A DNA stretch of 64,000 nt, taken from a virus. The position numbers and the translations under genes were made by a program. Positions 35,193 through 42,415 of the stretch are shown here, in pieces (position 1 is the stretch's first letter; every line of letters starts with the position of its first letter). The notes under the pieces were generated by a model. That model saw nothing but the letters and a program-made list of their open reading frames with translations. It did no database searches and was not told the origin of the DNA. Location of the stretch: positions 175,164 through 239,163 of the IMG/VR virus record IMGVR_UViG_3300032214_000715, one strand, 5' to 3'.

Positions 35193-35200
35193 TATTTATC
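35193..35200 (-). promoter_or_regulatory. Late-promoter element GATAAATA
   Basis: GATAAATA on the minus strand, 43 nt before the ATG at 35149. The transcript would begin close to a short GAGG/CCTC stem (35172-35186) ahead of the Shine-Dalgarno. Confidence 0.65.
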
Positions 35201-35219
35201 ATTTTGATAAAAAAAATAG

Positions 35220-36026
35220 TCATAGACGATAATAAGCGTGAAACAGCTTATTTAGCTTGTCTATCGTTGCGGTCGTAGTAACTTTCATATCACCAACAAC
35301 TGGAGTCAGTGAGCGACCGGTGACATCTATCCAAACGCTGTTTACGAAATCGTATCTAAAATCTCTGTTCTCAGTAATAACTCGTGGCTCTGGAGTTATG
35401 TCGCTACCAGGAGGATTAAAAGAGTCAAATTTAGATTTAGACATAGGATTACTAACTGGTAATTTTCCACCCGCTCCTATTCTGTTGTAGAAAATTGTCC
35501 ATACCGTTTTATCAGGAGGTTGATCATTTCCTAGCGGTGTTGCTCCTGCGGGCGCAGATTGTTCCTGTGATGAATATACTATATTCCACACGGCATTAGA
35601 TAAAATCTCTGCTATTTTAGGGTTTAGTCTGCTTCCGGCAGCGGTGTAAGCAGTAACAAATTCATTAATAGCATTATCTATAGACGTCAATTGTTGCTGA
35701 GTTGGACGCAATTTATTATTAACAGTGATCTCGTACATTAAAAACTCTTTAACTACCTGATCAACAGATCCAACGGCTTCATTGGCAATAATAGACTCAA
35801 CCAAATGATTAAAAGACGAGTATGACTGATTCTGTCTAGTTTCGGCCAACCCGTTAGATTTAAATTTCTGTTGAAGTCTACTGTAGAAACCGGTAAACCA
35901 CTTTTTATTGGCAATTTCCATATCTCTTTTATCGTAGGCTACCGCTTGTCTTGTTTGACCTAACCAGCCGCGCCTTGCCGCCCAGTCCGTTACGGCATTC
36001 TCATCAACAAATTCACTACTTTTCAT
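35220..36026 (-). CDS. Phage protein with possible capsid-targeting N-terminus (268 aa)
   Basis: The N-terminus MKSSEFVDENAV resembles the T4 capsid-targeting peptide (MKTYQEFIAEA). Then come WAARRGWLGQTRQAVAYDKR and helical regions (SFNHLVESIIANEAVGSVDQ, TAAGSRLNPKIAEILSNAVW), a Pro/Gly linker near residue 160, and FRYDFVNSVWIDVTGRSLTP. No enzyme motif. The start overlaps the upstream gene by 11 nt. Possibly an internal head protein packaged through its N-terminus; this depends on the targeting-peptide idea. Confidence 0.65.
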   Translation of the reverse strand: MKSSEFVDENAVTDWAARRGWLGQTRQAVAYDKRDMEIANKKWFTGFYSRLQQKFKSNGLAETRQNQSYSSFNHLVESIIANEAVGSVDQVVKEFLMYEITVNNKLRPTQQQLTSIDNAINEFVTAYTAAGSRLNPKIAEILSNAVWNIVYSSQEQSAPAGATPLGNDQPPDKTVWTIFYNRIGAGGKLPVSNPMSKSKFDSFNPPGSDITPEPRVITENRDFRYDFVNSVWIDVTGRSLTPVVGDMKVTTTATIDKLNKLFHAYYRL

Positions 36027-36270
36027 TTGAATCCTCTGATCGCTTTAAGCTACGAACAAACTTTCCTTGATCGCGATTTTTGATAGCAATCAATAATTTT
36101 TTTTCTAAAACGGCAGCTTGCTCAGCAGTATAGTTACGCTGTATTACTTCAAGTAAATGTATAGCACTGGAAATAACATTCACCGCACGATTTTCAATTA
36201 TGTGCTTAGTGTCATGGCTTCTGCTGATGCTTTCAAGCTCTTCTAACAATGTTTTAGTTTGTCGTTTCAT
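36016..36270 (-). CDS. Conserved small helical protein, unknown function (84 aa)
   Basis: MKRQTKTLLEELESISRSHD, then AVNVISSAIHLLEVIQRNYT and a basic C-terminus (RDQGKFVRSLKRSEDSNEK). A GATAAATA element (36277-36284) ends 6 nt before the ATG and there is no Shine-Dalgarno, making it a leaderless candidate. It heads the pair with 35220-36026. Unnamed in relatives as far as I recall. Confidence 0.7.
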   Translation of the reverse strand: MKRQTKTLLEELESISRSHDTKHIIENRAVNVISSAIHLLEVIQRNYTAEQAAVLEKKLLIAIKNRDQGKFVRSLKRSEDSNEK

Positions 36271-36276
36271 ATTAAA

Positions 36277-36284
36277 TATTTATC
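36277..36284 (-). promoter_or_regulatory. Late-promoter element GATAAATA, adjacent to ATG
   Basis: GATAAATA followed by 6 nt and then ATG. T4 late transcripts start about 6 nt after this element, which would leave a leader of about 1 nt. Confidence 0.6.
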
Positions 36285-36298
36285 TTGTATTACGATAA

Positions 36299-37729
36299 TT
36301 AATTAGTCTTCTTTAAATTACTAAGCATTGATTTAAGCTTGGCACTTTGTACGTCTGCCTGTACTGCTTTCACAGGAGTGGACAATATCTCTCCAGTTTC
36401 AGTATCAATCTTGGGTGCCACTACTGTTCCAACAGTACTACTGGTTTTAATCTTATTCAATAGTGTGCTAGCACTATTACTGCTGGCAACATAACCAGTA
36501 CTATCTCCGTCATCAAAGATTCTTAGCGTATCAACATTGAATGACAGATCAATCTTTTGCCCTACGCCGCTGCTGCTACGAGTTTTCATCAATTGAATTT
36601 GATACTGACCCTTTTCACGCATATGACGACTAGTAAAAATACCAAACACATTATCAGCGGTATTGATTTTAGAAATGCCACCGCTAATATGACTGTGATC
36701 AAATTCAATTTCTTCTACCGCACTACGATTAAGCTGACTGGCAGTTACTAACAACACATTTAATTCTTTGGCAAGATTACGTATCTCTTCACTAACGTAC
36801 TTGTCTTTAATAAACAAATCACTAGGGCTAACTTTAGCACTTACTGGCATCAACAAGTCCAAATAGTCAATACACACAAAATCTATTCTGATTCCGGTTT
36901 CAATACTAAGAGTCTTAATGTAAGCACGTATATCATTAATGTTACTTTGTGCTGGCATATACTTGATGTAAAACTTTCCAGCTTTCTTGGCTGTCATTTT
37001 AACTTTAAGTTCAACATCATCTAGATTCTTAAACACATCCTTTGTTGATGTGTCTGTCATCATACTATCAATACGCCAAGCACACAGTTCTTCGCTAAGT
37101 TCTAGCGTTACATAGACTCCGTTCAATCCAGCTAATGCCCAATTCACACTTAAGTTCTGCATGAACAGTGACTTGCCGCTGCCACTACCCCCAGCAAATA
37201 TCTGTAACTCACCACGATTAAACCCACCGTACAATTTATTATCAAGACAGGGCCAGCCAGTGCTAATTTGCCCGTTGTTGTTTTTAATCTTATTCAATCT
37301 AGCACGTGGATCGGCAAAGTAATCAGTGCCCATATCTTTAGTCAGTGATATTTGTACAGCGTCCTTAATTAGCTTTTCTACTGGATCATAATTGCCTTTT
37401 TCAAGTAAGTCAGCACTCTTTAGAATTGCTCGTTCTAGTTCTTGTCTGCGAGTGAATACTTCAAAAGAATCTAGAAACCAATCTATGTCGCTTTTTCTTA
37501 GGTCGTCAATAACCGTTAAGCTAACTTTAGTAACCGCATGAATTTGATCACTGTCCGGGACACTGGTATATTTCTCAGCAAATTCTTTAATGAATTTGAC
37601 CGCTGGACGCAGCGATTTATCAAAGTTTTCTGTATTCAGAATGTTACTGATTCTAGTGTATAACTGCGGATCACTAATCATCATTCTTAGAAACAGTTCT
37701 TGAATTTCTATTCCGTATTCTGTGCTCAT
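36299..37729 (-). CDS. gp41: Replicative DNA helicase, DnaB-type gp41 (476 aa)
   Basis: N-terminal helical domain (residues 1-145), then a RecA-like core: Walker A GGSGSGKSLFMQNL (around residue 180), YVTLELSEELCAWRID (motif H1a), VCIDYLDLLMP (Walker B), VTASQLNRSAVEEIE and HISGGISKINTADNVFGI (motif H3 region). It unwinds the replication fork 5' to 3' as a hexamer with the primase. It overlaps the primase gene by 4 nt (ATGA). The last 70 residues are a disordered Ser/Thr/Val-rich linker and a basic helix (AKLKSMLSNLKKTN). Confidence 0.93.
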   Translation of the reverse strand: MSTEYGIEIQELFLRMMISDPQLYTRISNILNTENFDKSLRPAVKFIKEFAEKYTSVPDSDQIHAVTKVSLTVIDDLRKSDIDWFLDSFEVFTRRQELERAILKSADLLEKGNYDPVEKLIKDAVQISLTKDMGTDYFADPRARLNKIKNNNGQISTGWPCLDNKLYGGFNRGELQIFAGGSGSGKSLFMQNLSVNWALAGLNGVYVTLELSEELCAWRIDSMMTDTSTKDVFKNLDDVELKVKMTAKKAGKFYIKYMPAQSNINDIRAYIKTLSIETGIRIDFVCIDYLDLLMPVSAKVSPSDLFIKDKYVSEEIRNLAKELNVLLVTASQLNRSAVEEIEFDHSHISGGISKINTADNVFGIFTSRHMREKGQYQIQLMKTRSSSGVGQKIDLSFNVDTLRIFDDGDSTGYVASSNSASTLLNKIKTSSTVGTVVAPKIDTETGEILSTPVKAVQADVQSAKLKSMLSNLKKTN

Positions 37730-38691
37730 TTAATTCTCTTTTTTGCCATTTCTACTTTAATTTTACTTGTAGTAGCTGATTGAAATATGCTTAATAGTGT
37801 TGGAATTTTTCCATATCTACGAACAGCGTCATTAACATCCTTTACGTCACTGTGCCACTCAGGAATACTTATCTTATATCCTAACTCTAAAGCACGATCA
37901 CAAATTTGTAATCCACTTTTATCCTGATCAGGCACAACTATTATTGTTCTGTTCAATCTGTTGATTAATTGTGCTTGCTCATCACTGATATTGCTACCCA
38001 TATAAGCACATCCACCAATGCTAATAGCATCAAATTGGCCCTCAACCATAATACACGATGACCAATTATCGTTTTTGAACTGAGCATCTATATTGAACAC
38101 GTATCCAGACGGCTGATCAGATAGATACTTAGGTTTTCTGCCATCTAAAAATCTACAGGTATTTCCCACAATGTCGCCATTGTAAAAATATGGGATTATG
38201 ATTCCTGGTCTAGTAGCATCACTATCTACATAATATGAATAGGAATGTTCAGACAGTCCACGACTACGCAGATACTCAATATATAGTTGATGTTCAGAAT
38301 AGCTAGCATTCAATCTAACGCACGTATCACTTAATTGTTTTACTGGAAAGTTTATAACTACTGCTTTTGACTTTTTAGTTCTTAAATCCAATACATCACG
38401 CTGGCTGAAGCTTTCAAAGCTTATCTTATTGATAACGTATTCGTCCAATCCGCACCAACTTAACAACAATCTAGTGTTTTTAGTTAATTGTTTTCCAAGT
38501 CTAAATCCAGCTTTGTAGTGACAATTGAAACAGTGATAGGTCCAATTTTGATTATCATCAAATATTATTCCGCCACGCATTCTGCGATCAGCACTATGAC
38601 CACGATTAACGCAGCAAGGAGCGTTGAAACTGTACCATCCACTTTGAGTACGTTTCTTTTTACCCGGAACAACAGACAATATATCTAACAT
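37726..38691 (-). CDS. gp61: DNA primase, gp61-like (321 aa)
   Basis: An N-terminal zinc-binding region (NAPCCVNRGHSADRR, then WTYHCFNCHYKAGF) supplies Cys/His ligands. A Toprim domain follows, with the acidic motif MVEGQFDAISIG (around residue 220) and VVPDQDKSGLQICDRALELG (DxD). It makes RNA primers for lagging-strand synthesis and couples to gp41. A sigma70-like promoter (38700-38728) ends 8 nt before the ATG, without a Shine-Dalgarno, so the primase-helicase message may be leaderless. Confidence 0.92.
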   Translation of the reverse strand: MLDILSVVPGKKKRTQSGWYSFNAPCCVNRGHSADRRMRGGIIFDDNQNWTYHCFNCHYKAGFRLGKQLTKNTRLLLSWCGLDEYVINKISFESFSQRDVLDLRTKKSKAVVINFPVKQLSDTCVRLNASYSEHQLYIEYLRSRGLSEHSYSYYVDSDATRPGIIIPYFYNGDIVGNTCRFLDGRKPKYLSDQPSGYVFNIDAQFKNDNWSSCIMVEGQFDAISIGGCAYMGSNISDEQAQLINRLNRTIIVVPDQDKSGLQICDRALELGYKISIPEWHSDVKDVNDAVRRYGKIPTLLSIFQSATTSKIKVEMAKKRIK

Positions 38692-38699
38692 ATACTACT

Positions 38700-38728
38700 A
38701 GTATACGCTACTGCGGCGAAGTATTCAA
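38700..38728 (-). promoter_or_regulatory. Sigma70-like promoter of primase-helicase unit
   Basis: On the minus strand TTGAAT (38723-38728), a 17-bp spacer, then TATACT (38700-38705). The ATG begins at 38691, so the predicted start site is about 2 nt from it. Confidence 0.6.
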
Positions 38729-38738
38729 GTTTATAGAC

Positions 38739-39500
38739 TTATCTGACCAGTATTTTGGTCACACTGCCGATGGCGTCATCAGTCTCAAACTTTACTCGTA
38801 TGAATGGATGAAATCCCTCTATATTATAGAATCTATTTTCCGTTACGTTTGTAAAAGAAATTGAATCAGTAATGTCGTAAGCATGAGCAAAGTTGGACAG
38901 TGTACTTCCTTGAAAAATTATTCTGCCAGTATAGTTTTTAAAATACAACTGAAACGTGTAAAAATTTTGTTGTTTGGTGTAAAAGCTACTACTATAGTGA
39001 ATGGTCGGAGCGGTTAACACTGTGTAGTCGGGTATAGTTAATTCATAAGATGGCACATAAGAACTTAACACGCTATCCATTATTCTTACCACACCACGAG
39101 CCCCGCCTTGAGCGTCTACGAATACTGGATAATCAAATTCATCCACTGGTATTTCAATACTGTAATAGCATAGTTGACGATCTAGTTTATCCAATTCTTC
39201 GGAGCTAACTCTTAGACCAGCTATTCCGGTCACTGGGAAAATATACACTAATGTTTTTTGTAGTAATATTTTTTTGCCGTCTGGATTAATAATTCTAGCT
39301 GTTATTTCTTTATTGGAAATATCAACTGGCTTTTGCTCCTGATTTACAAAAGCAAACTCAATCAAATTGTCCACTCCGCGATGTAGTATTAGTTCTTTTG
39401 CGTACACTTTGTTATACCTTATCTTTCCAGATGAGGCTGCCTCTAATAAAACCACTTGCGTTCTTTGATTGTATAAATAAACTTGAGTCTGGGCTGCCAC
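38739..39500 (-). CDS. Virion structural protein, BppU-like N-terminus (253 aa)
   Basis: GTG at 39500 with GAGGA upstream. Residues 1-115 (QTQVYLYNQRTQVVLLEAAS, NLIEFAFVNQEQKPVDISNK, ITARIINPDGKKILLQKTL, AGLRVSSEELDKLDRQLCYY) follow the Ig-like pattern of N-terminal domains in baseplate upper proteins. The C-terminal half is beta-rich (FYTFQLYFKNYTGRIIFQGS). A late element (CATAAATA, 39518-39525) lies upstream. Likely a baseplate or fibre-attachment protein; a single gene between replication units. Confidence 0.72.
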   Translation of the reverse strand: MAAQTQVYLYNQRTQVVLLEAASSGKIRYNKVYAKELILHRGVDNLIEFAFVNQEQKPVDISNKEITARIINPDGKKILLQKTLVYIFPVTGIAGLRVSSEELDKLDRQLCYYSIEIPVDEFDYPVFVDAQGGARGVVRIMDSVLSSYVPSYELTIPDYTVLTAPTIHYSSSFYTKQQNFYTFQLYFKNYTGRIIFQGSTLSNFAHAYDITDSISFTNVTENRFYNIEGFHPFIRVKFETDDAIGSVTKILVR

Positions 39501-39517
39501 TTTTCTGTCCTCTTAAC

Positions 39518-39525
39518 TATTTATG
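39518..39525 (-). promoter_or_regulatory. Late-promoter element CATAAATA
   Basis: CATAAATA on the minus strand, 17 nt before the GTG at 39500. The motif overlaps the ATG of the divergent plus-strand gene at 39523. Confidence 0.5.
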
Positions 39526-39900
39526 ACCAATGATTTTTTTCAAAAACTGAGCGATTCTCACCCGTTCATAACCGTTTGTAGCTATGCCGGACAAGAATAC
39601 GTGGGTGTAATTCAAAATCGTGATGATTTTATAACTACATTCTATGATTACGGTTCTATAGTAGATCAGAAATTAAAACAGCTATATTTGTCGTTGGGAG
39701 ATCAATGGTGGTGGGAGAGCAACAGATTAATTCCCATCAACATCTTTCTACGCGATGATTGGGCTATTTTTAAGCCATATCTTAGAACGTTTAACAATAA
39801 AGGTCTGAATATTCTTCACGGGCCTGCCACGTGTATGAGCGATCTTGCTAAAAAACGAGTTAAGCGTCGTAGCATTACTCTTGTGAAGAAAATGCTATAG
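39523..39900 (+). CDS. Conserved phage protein, unknown function (125 aa), plus strand
   Basis: A lone plus-strand gene between minus-strand units. Motifs: HPFITVCSYAGQEYVGVIQN, FITTFYDYGSIVDQKLKQLY, GDQWWWESNRLIPINIFLRD, then a basic C-terminus KKRVKRRSITLVKKML. The WWWESNR...IPINIFL block is one I recall from a conserved unnamed family in marine T4-like phages. Its 3' end overlaps the convergent DnaE-like gene by 26 nt. No Shine-Dalgarno is evident. Confidence 0.72.
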   Translation: MTNDFFQKLSDSHPFITVCSYAGQEYVGVIQNRDDFITTFYDYGSIVDQKLKQLYLSLGDQWWWESNRLIPINIFLRDDWAIFKPYLRTFNNKGLNILHGPATCMSDLAKKRVKRRSITLVKKML

Positions 39901-40471
39901 CATTTTCTGTCAAAAGATTCATATTTACAACTATCAAATTACTGTATGCAACGGCGTGGGCTTTTTTGAACATATAACCGTCATCCTTATTTTTGTCCCA
40001 TACTGTTTTTGCCACCTCCGCCCAAGATTTACCAATTAGATTCCGCTTTCCAGGTCTTATAACAGCCAGAAACATTGCCATTCTAGTAATACTATTGATT
40101 GATTCTGGCATTTTCAGCATACTATCGTAGTGATTTCCAATGTGAATCAATTTACTAAAGTAATCGCGATTCTGTAATAGTGACCAATCTGGTTCTTTCA
40201 TTAACTCAACCAAATGCTGTTCATCTTTTACATATTTGTAAATCCATACGTTCAATAAATCTAATTTAATATACCCACGTTGCTCAGCCATCTCATAATC
40301 TAGGGCGGCCGTTTTATGAATCGGATCATAGGGTATGTCGGTCGGATAAACTCCAGTGTTGTGCTTTTTTACTACATTATCTTTGCGTATAGAAGCCGAA
40401 GTAACATCTACGATTTTTAATATCGCATCCCGATCAGCAAAATCTATATCAATATCACTATTTAATTTCAT
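39875..40471 (-). CDS. DnaE-like polymerase fragment B: catalytic Asp motifs and finger segment (198 aa)
   Basis: Begins MKLNSDIDIDFADRDAILKI, matching the DnaE palm motif PDFDVDF...RD with both catalytic aspartates (D8, D10 here). RGYIKLDLLNVWI (D71) matches LVKFDFLGLRTL, which holds the third catalytic Asp. Later MAMFLAVIRPGKRNLIG parallels ALYRPGP, and FKKAHAVAYSNLIVVN (168-183) parallels the finger motif FNKSHAAAYA. DnaE reads directly from the end of the fragment at 25327-25842 into this one. The ATG overlaps the upstream zinc-finger gene by 4 nt. It could be the second half of a split C-family polymerase or a repurposed pair; activity is unproven. Confidence 0.78.
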   Translation of the reverse strand: MKLNSDIDIDFADRDAILKIVDVTSASIRKDNVVKKHNTGVYPTDIPYDPIHKTAALDYEMAEQRGYIKLDLLNVWIYKYVKDEQHLVELMKEPDWSLLQNRDYFSKLIHIGNHYDSMLKMPESINSITRMAMFLAVIRPGKRNLIGKSWAEVAKTVWDKNKDDGYMFKKAHAVAYSNLIVVNMNLLTENAIAFSSQE

Positions 40472-41178
40472 TTGAACGCCATATCAATTACGGTTTTAAT
40501 CTCATTCATTAACACCAAATCTCTTTTGAATTTTATGTTCCAACGCTCAGTATCAATATATTCCCATATCACGGCACGTTGATCCATATTCAACTCAGAC
40601 AAAAATGTGTTACCACTGTCACTCAGATAAAGCACCCAGGGGCTAATATGACCAGTACTAATCAAATGACACAACTTATTTTTGTTATAGTAGTTTAACA
40701 CATCTTGAAGACGAATATTTTCTGCGTCGGCTATCTCTAGCATAGTTTTTATGCTACGTTTCACGGCATCGTAAGCGTCTTCTGTTCTAAGATACTGTGT
40801 TAAATACTTAGTATATACTGAGTCACTACTCCAATTATCAATTGACACGTTATTACTTAGCAAGTGATTTAAGTACTCAGCTACATTTACAACTTTAACA
40901 TTCACGCAATATGTCCCGAATCTTAGAAAGGCCGAGTAGTAAGCACTTTCAGCAAACGCTTTATAGTCTTTTTTCTTTTTCCCAGGTTGTATTCTGGAAT
41001 AAAACGTGAGCCAGGAATCATAAGCAATGCGATTTTGAGGCCTGTCTCTTTCTTGCCAGCGAAGTTTCTGCTCACATAAATGCTTAATCAATGTAGACTC
41101 ACGAACAAAACTTCTATTACAATGTTGACAAGTGTTTGATTCCTGTACGTCAATTGCCTGAGAGATTTTCATATTCAT
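40468..41178 (-). CDS. C2H2 zinc-finger phage protein (236 aa)
   Basis: CQHCNRSFVRESTLIKHLCE (around residues 17-36) is a C2H2/C2HC finger followed by an Arg/Lys-rich stretch, suggesting nucleic-acid contact. The rest is helical (AYDSWLTFYSRIQPGKKKKD, SAYYSAFLRFGTYCVNVKVV, then LCHLISTGHISPWVLYLSDS). The stop overlaps the start of DnaE-like fragment B, and the start overlaps the gp62-like gene by 29 nt, so the three are translated together. This suggests a replication or repair role, but no precise function is known to me. Confidence 0.7.
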   Translation of the reverse strand: MNMKISQAIDVQESNTCQHCNRSFVRESTLIKHLCEQKLRWQERDRPQNRIAYDSWLTFYSRIQPGKKKKDYKAFAESAYYSAFLRFGTYCVNVKVVNVAEYLNHLLSNNVSIDNWSSDSVYTKYLTQYLRTEDAYDAVKRSIKTMLEIADAENIRLQDVLNYYNKNKLCHLISTGHISPWVLYLSDSGNTFLSELNMDQRAVIWEYIDTERWNIKFKRDLVLMNEIKTVIDMAFK

Positions 41179-41743
41179 TCAATTCTTGCTCAGTGACTAA
41201 AGAAGATAAAACTTCTATGTCTTCTAATTTTAGAGTTTGGTACTGTGTTGCTATTTTGTATTTGTGATTTAATGACCGTTCTAGCGCGACAGATATTTGC
41301 TTTATATCATCAGCGCTGCTGTTCTTGTATATTTTGCTAAAGTAATCCGATAATTCTTTGCGTTTTACTGGCTCTTTTAACTGACTTATCTTGGAGCTGA
41401 GATGAGGAATCCATTGATGAAACTGCTTTCCAAGCCCAGGACTGGTCGCACACAGCATCATCCATTGAAGTTCTGGATGATTTTGAACGTGCTCATTAAA
41501 CAGATGCTTGTTAGCACAAATATCAGTGCTCATTACGTAGTAATTACTAATTTCAGTCTTGCCCTTTACAGTGCTGATCCAGTGTAGCATCATATAGGGA
41601 ACAAATTTTTTCCTCTGCTCTTCACTTAAAGAACTATAGTAATCGTAATTCTTGCGATCTATTTGCTCAATCGCCGAGAATAGATCAAAGTCCTGACGTT
41701 CAAACTTTTCGTCTGAGCCAGTTTTATTCTTTGCTGCTGTCAT
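41150..41743 (-). CDS. Probable clamp-loader small subunit, gp62-like (197 aa)
   Basis: No catalytic motif, as expected for gp62. Features: DLFSAIEQIDRKNYDYYSSL, VPYMMLHWISTVKG, STDICANKHLFNEHVQNHPE and LQWMMLCATSPGLGKQFHQW, then a helical C-terminus. The order fits the gp62 pattern of a hydrophobic FxPxxxxxW/R segment, N-x-H/F, hPxhQxxhhhxxxPxxKxxxxW. Size is close to T4 gp62 (187 aa). It would complete the loader with gp44 (23327-24259). Support is by eye only and sequence similarity in this family is low, hence moderate confidence. Confidence 0.55.
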   Translation of the reverse strand: MTAAKNKTGSDEKFERQDFDLFSAIEQIDRKNYDYYSSLSEEQRKKFVPYMMLHWISTVKGKTEISNYYVMSTDICANKHLFNEHVQNHPELQWMMLCATSPGLGKQFHQWIPHLSSKISQLKEPVKRKELSDYFSKIYKNSSADDIKQISVALERSLNHKYKIATQYQTLKLEDIEVLSSLVTEQELNEYENLSGN

Positions 41744-41900
41744 TGTACTCTACCAATTTTACCGTTGCTTCCGGCAACACATCAAATAAAGCATCACGAA
41801 TTAATTGCGTTACCTCATCGCACCCAGATTTTCCATAAAGTTGTTCCCAGAACTCATCATATCCTTCTGTTACTGTTAACACAAATTTATAAGTCTTCAT
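41724..41900 (-). CDS. Small protein of unknown function (58 aa)
   Basis: ATG at 41900, 2 nt after the stop of the upstream gene; its end overlaps the gp62-like start by 20 nt. The product (MKTYKFVLTVTEGYDEFWEQ... ending LVEYNDSSKE) has a beta-alpha-beta look, acidic overall. The tight coupling on both sides argues that it is real. Confidence 0.65.
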   Translation of the reverse strand: MKTYKFVLTVTEGYDEFWEQLYGKSGCDEVTQLIRDALFDVLPEATVKLVEYNDSSKE

Positions 41901-41902
41901 AT

Positions 41903-42403
41903 TTAAAAAGCCTGACTGTAATCCACAATCTCACAATTCTTACTTACTTCTTTTACAAAGTAAATACATCGCGGTTTTGTATCGGTGTCAATCGGTACAC
42001 ACAAAAATTGTCCATTTCGCAATCTAGGGGCGTACCAAGTAACGTCATGATACACATCAACAATCTCTATGTCAAGAAATGATGGCCGAAAAGCGCTCAA
42101 TGGATTAAATTGAAATGCCTTAAACCCGCGATCATTAATGCTTGTCAACGGAACAATCTCTAAATCACCGAAATCTGGCTCTCCAATAAGTATCTGCCAG
42201 TCTAGAGGCATCTTAATTATTTTATCACCAACGCGTAGAACTAGAGCAGGGCTATTAAAGCTCTCTAGAAAAATAAGAGGTATGTAGTGATAATCTACAG
42301 CGTGTGGGTTGCTATTGTCCATAATAGCAAACCTTAAATCATCCACTTCTTCTGGTAGATTTTCAAGGTTATACGAAGTGTCTTCTAGTGTTAGTATTTT
42401 CAT
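41903..42403 (-). CDS. Strongly conserved T4-like marine phage protein, unknown function (166 aa)
   Basis: Segments: PLIFLESFNSPALVLRVGDK, MPLDWQILIGEPDFGDLEIV, PLTSINDRGFKAFQFNPLSA, IEIVDVYHDVTWYAPRLRNG, then CIYFVKEVSKNCEIVDYSQA. I recall near-identical blocks in marine T4-like phages, always without function. The fold looks mostly beta. It sits 12 nt downstream of the UvsW stop and 2 nt before the next gene, so it is expressed with recombination and replication genes. Confidence 0.75.
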   Translation of the reverse strand: MKILTLEDTSYNLENLPEEVDDLRFAIMDNSNPHAVDYHYIPLIFLESFNSPALVLRVGDKIIKMPLDWQILIGEPDFGDLEIVPLTSINDRGFKAFQFNPLSAFRPSFLDIEIVDVYHDVTWYAPRLRNGQFLCVPIDTDTKPRCIYFVKEVSKNCEIVDYSQAF

Positions 42404-42415
42404 TTTTTTATGATA

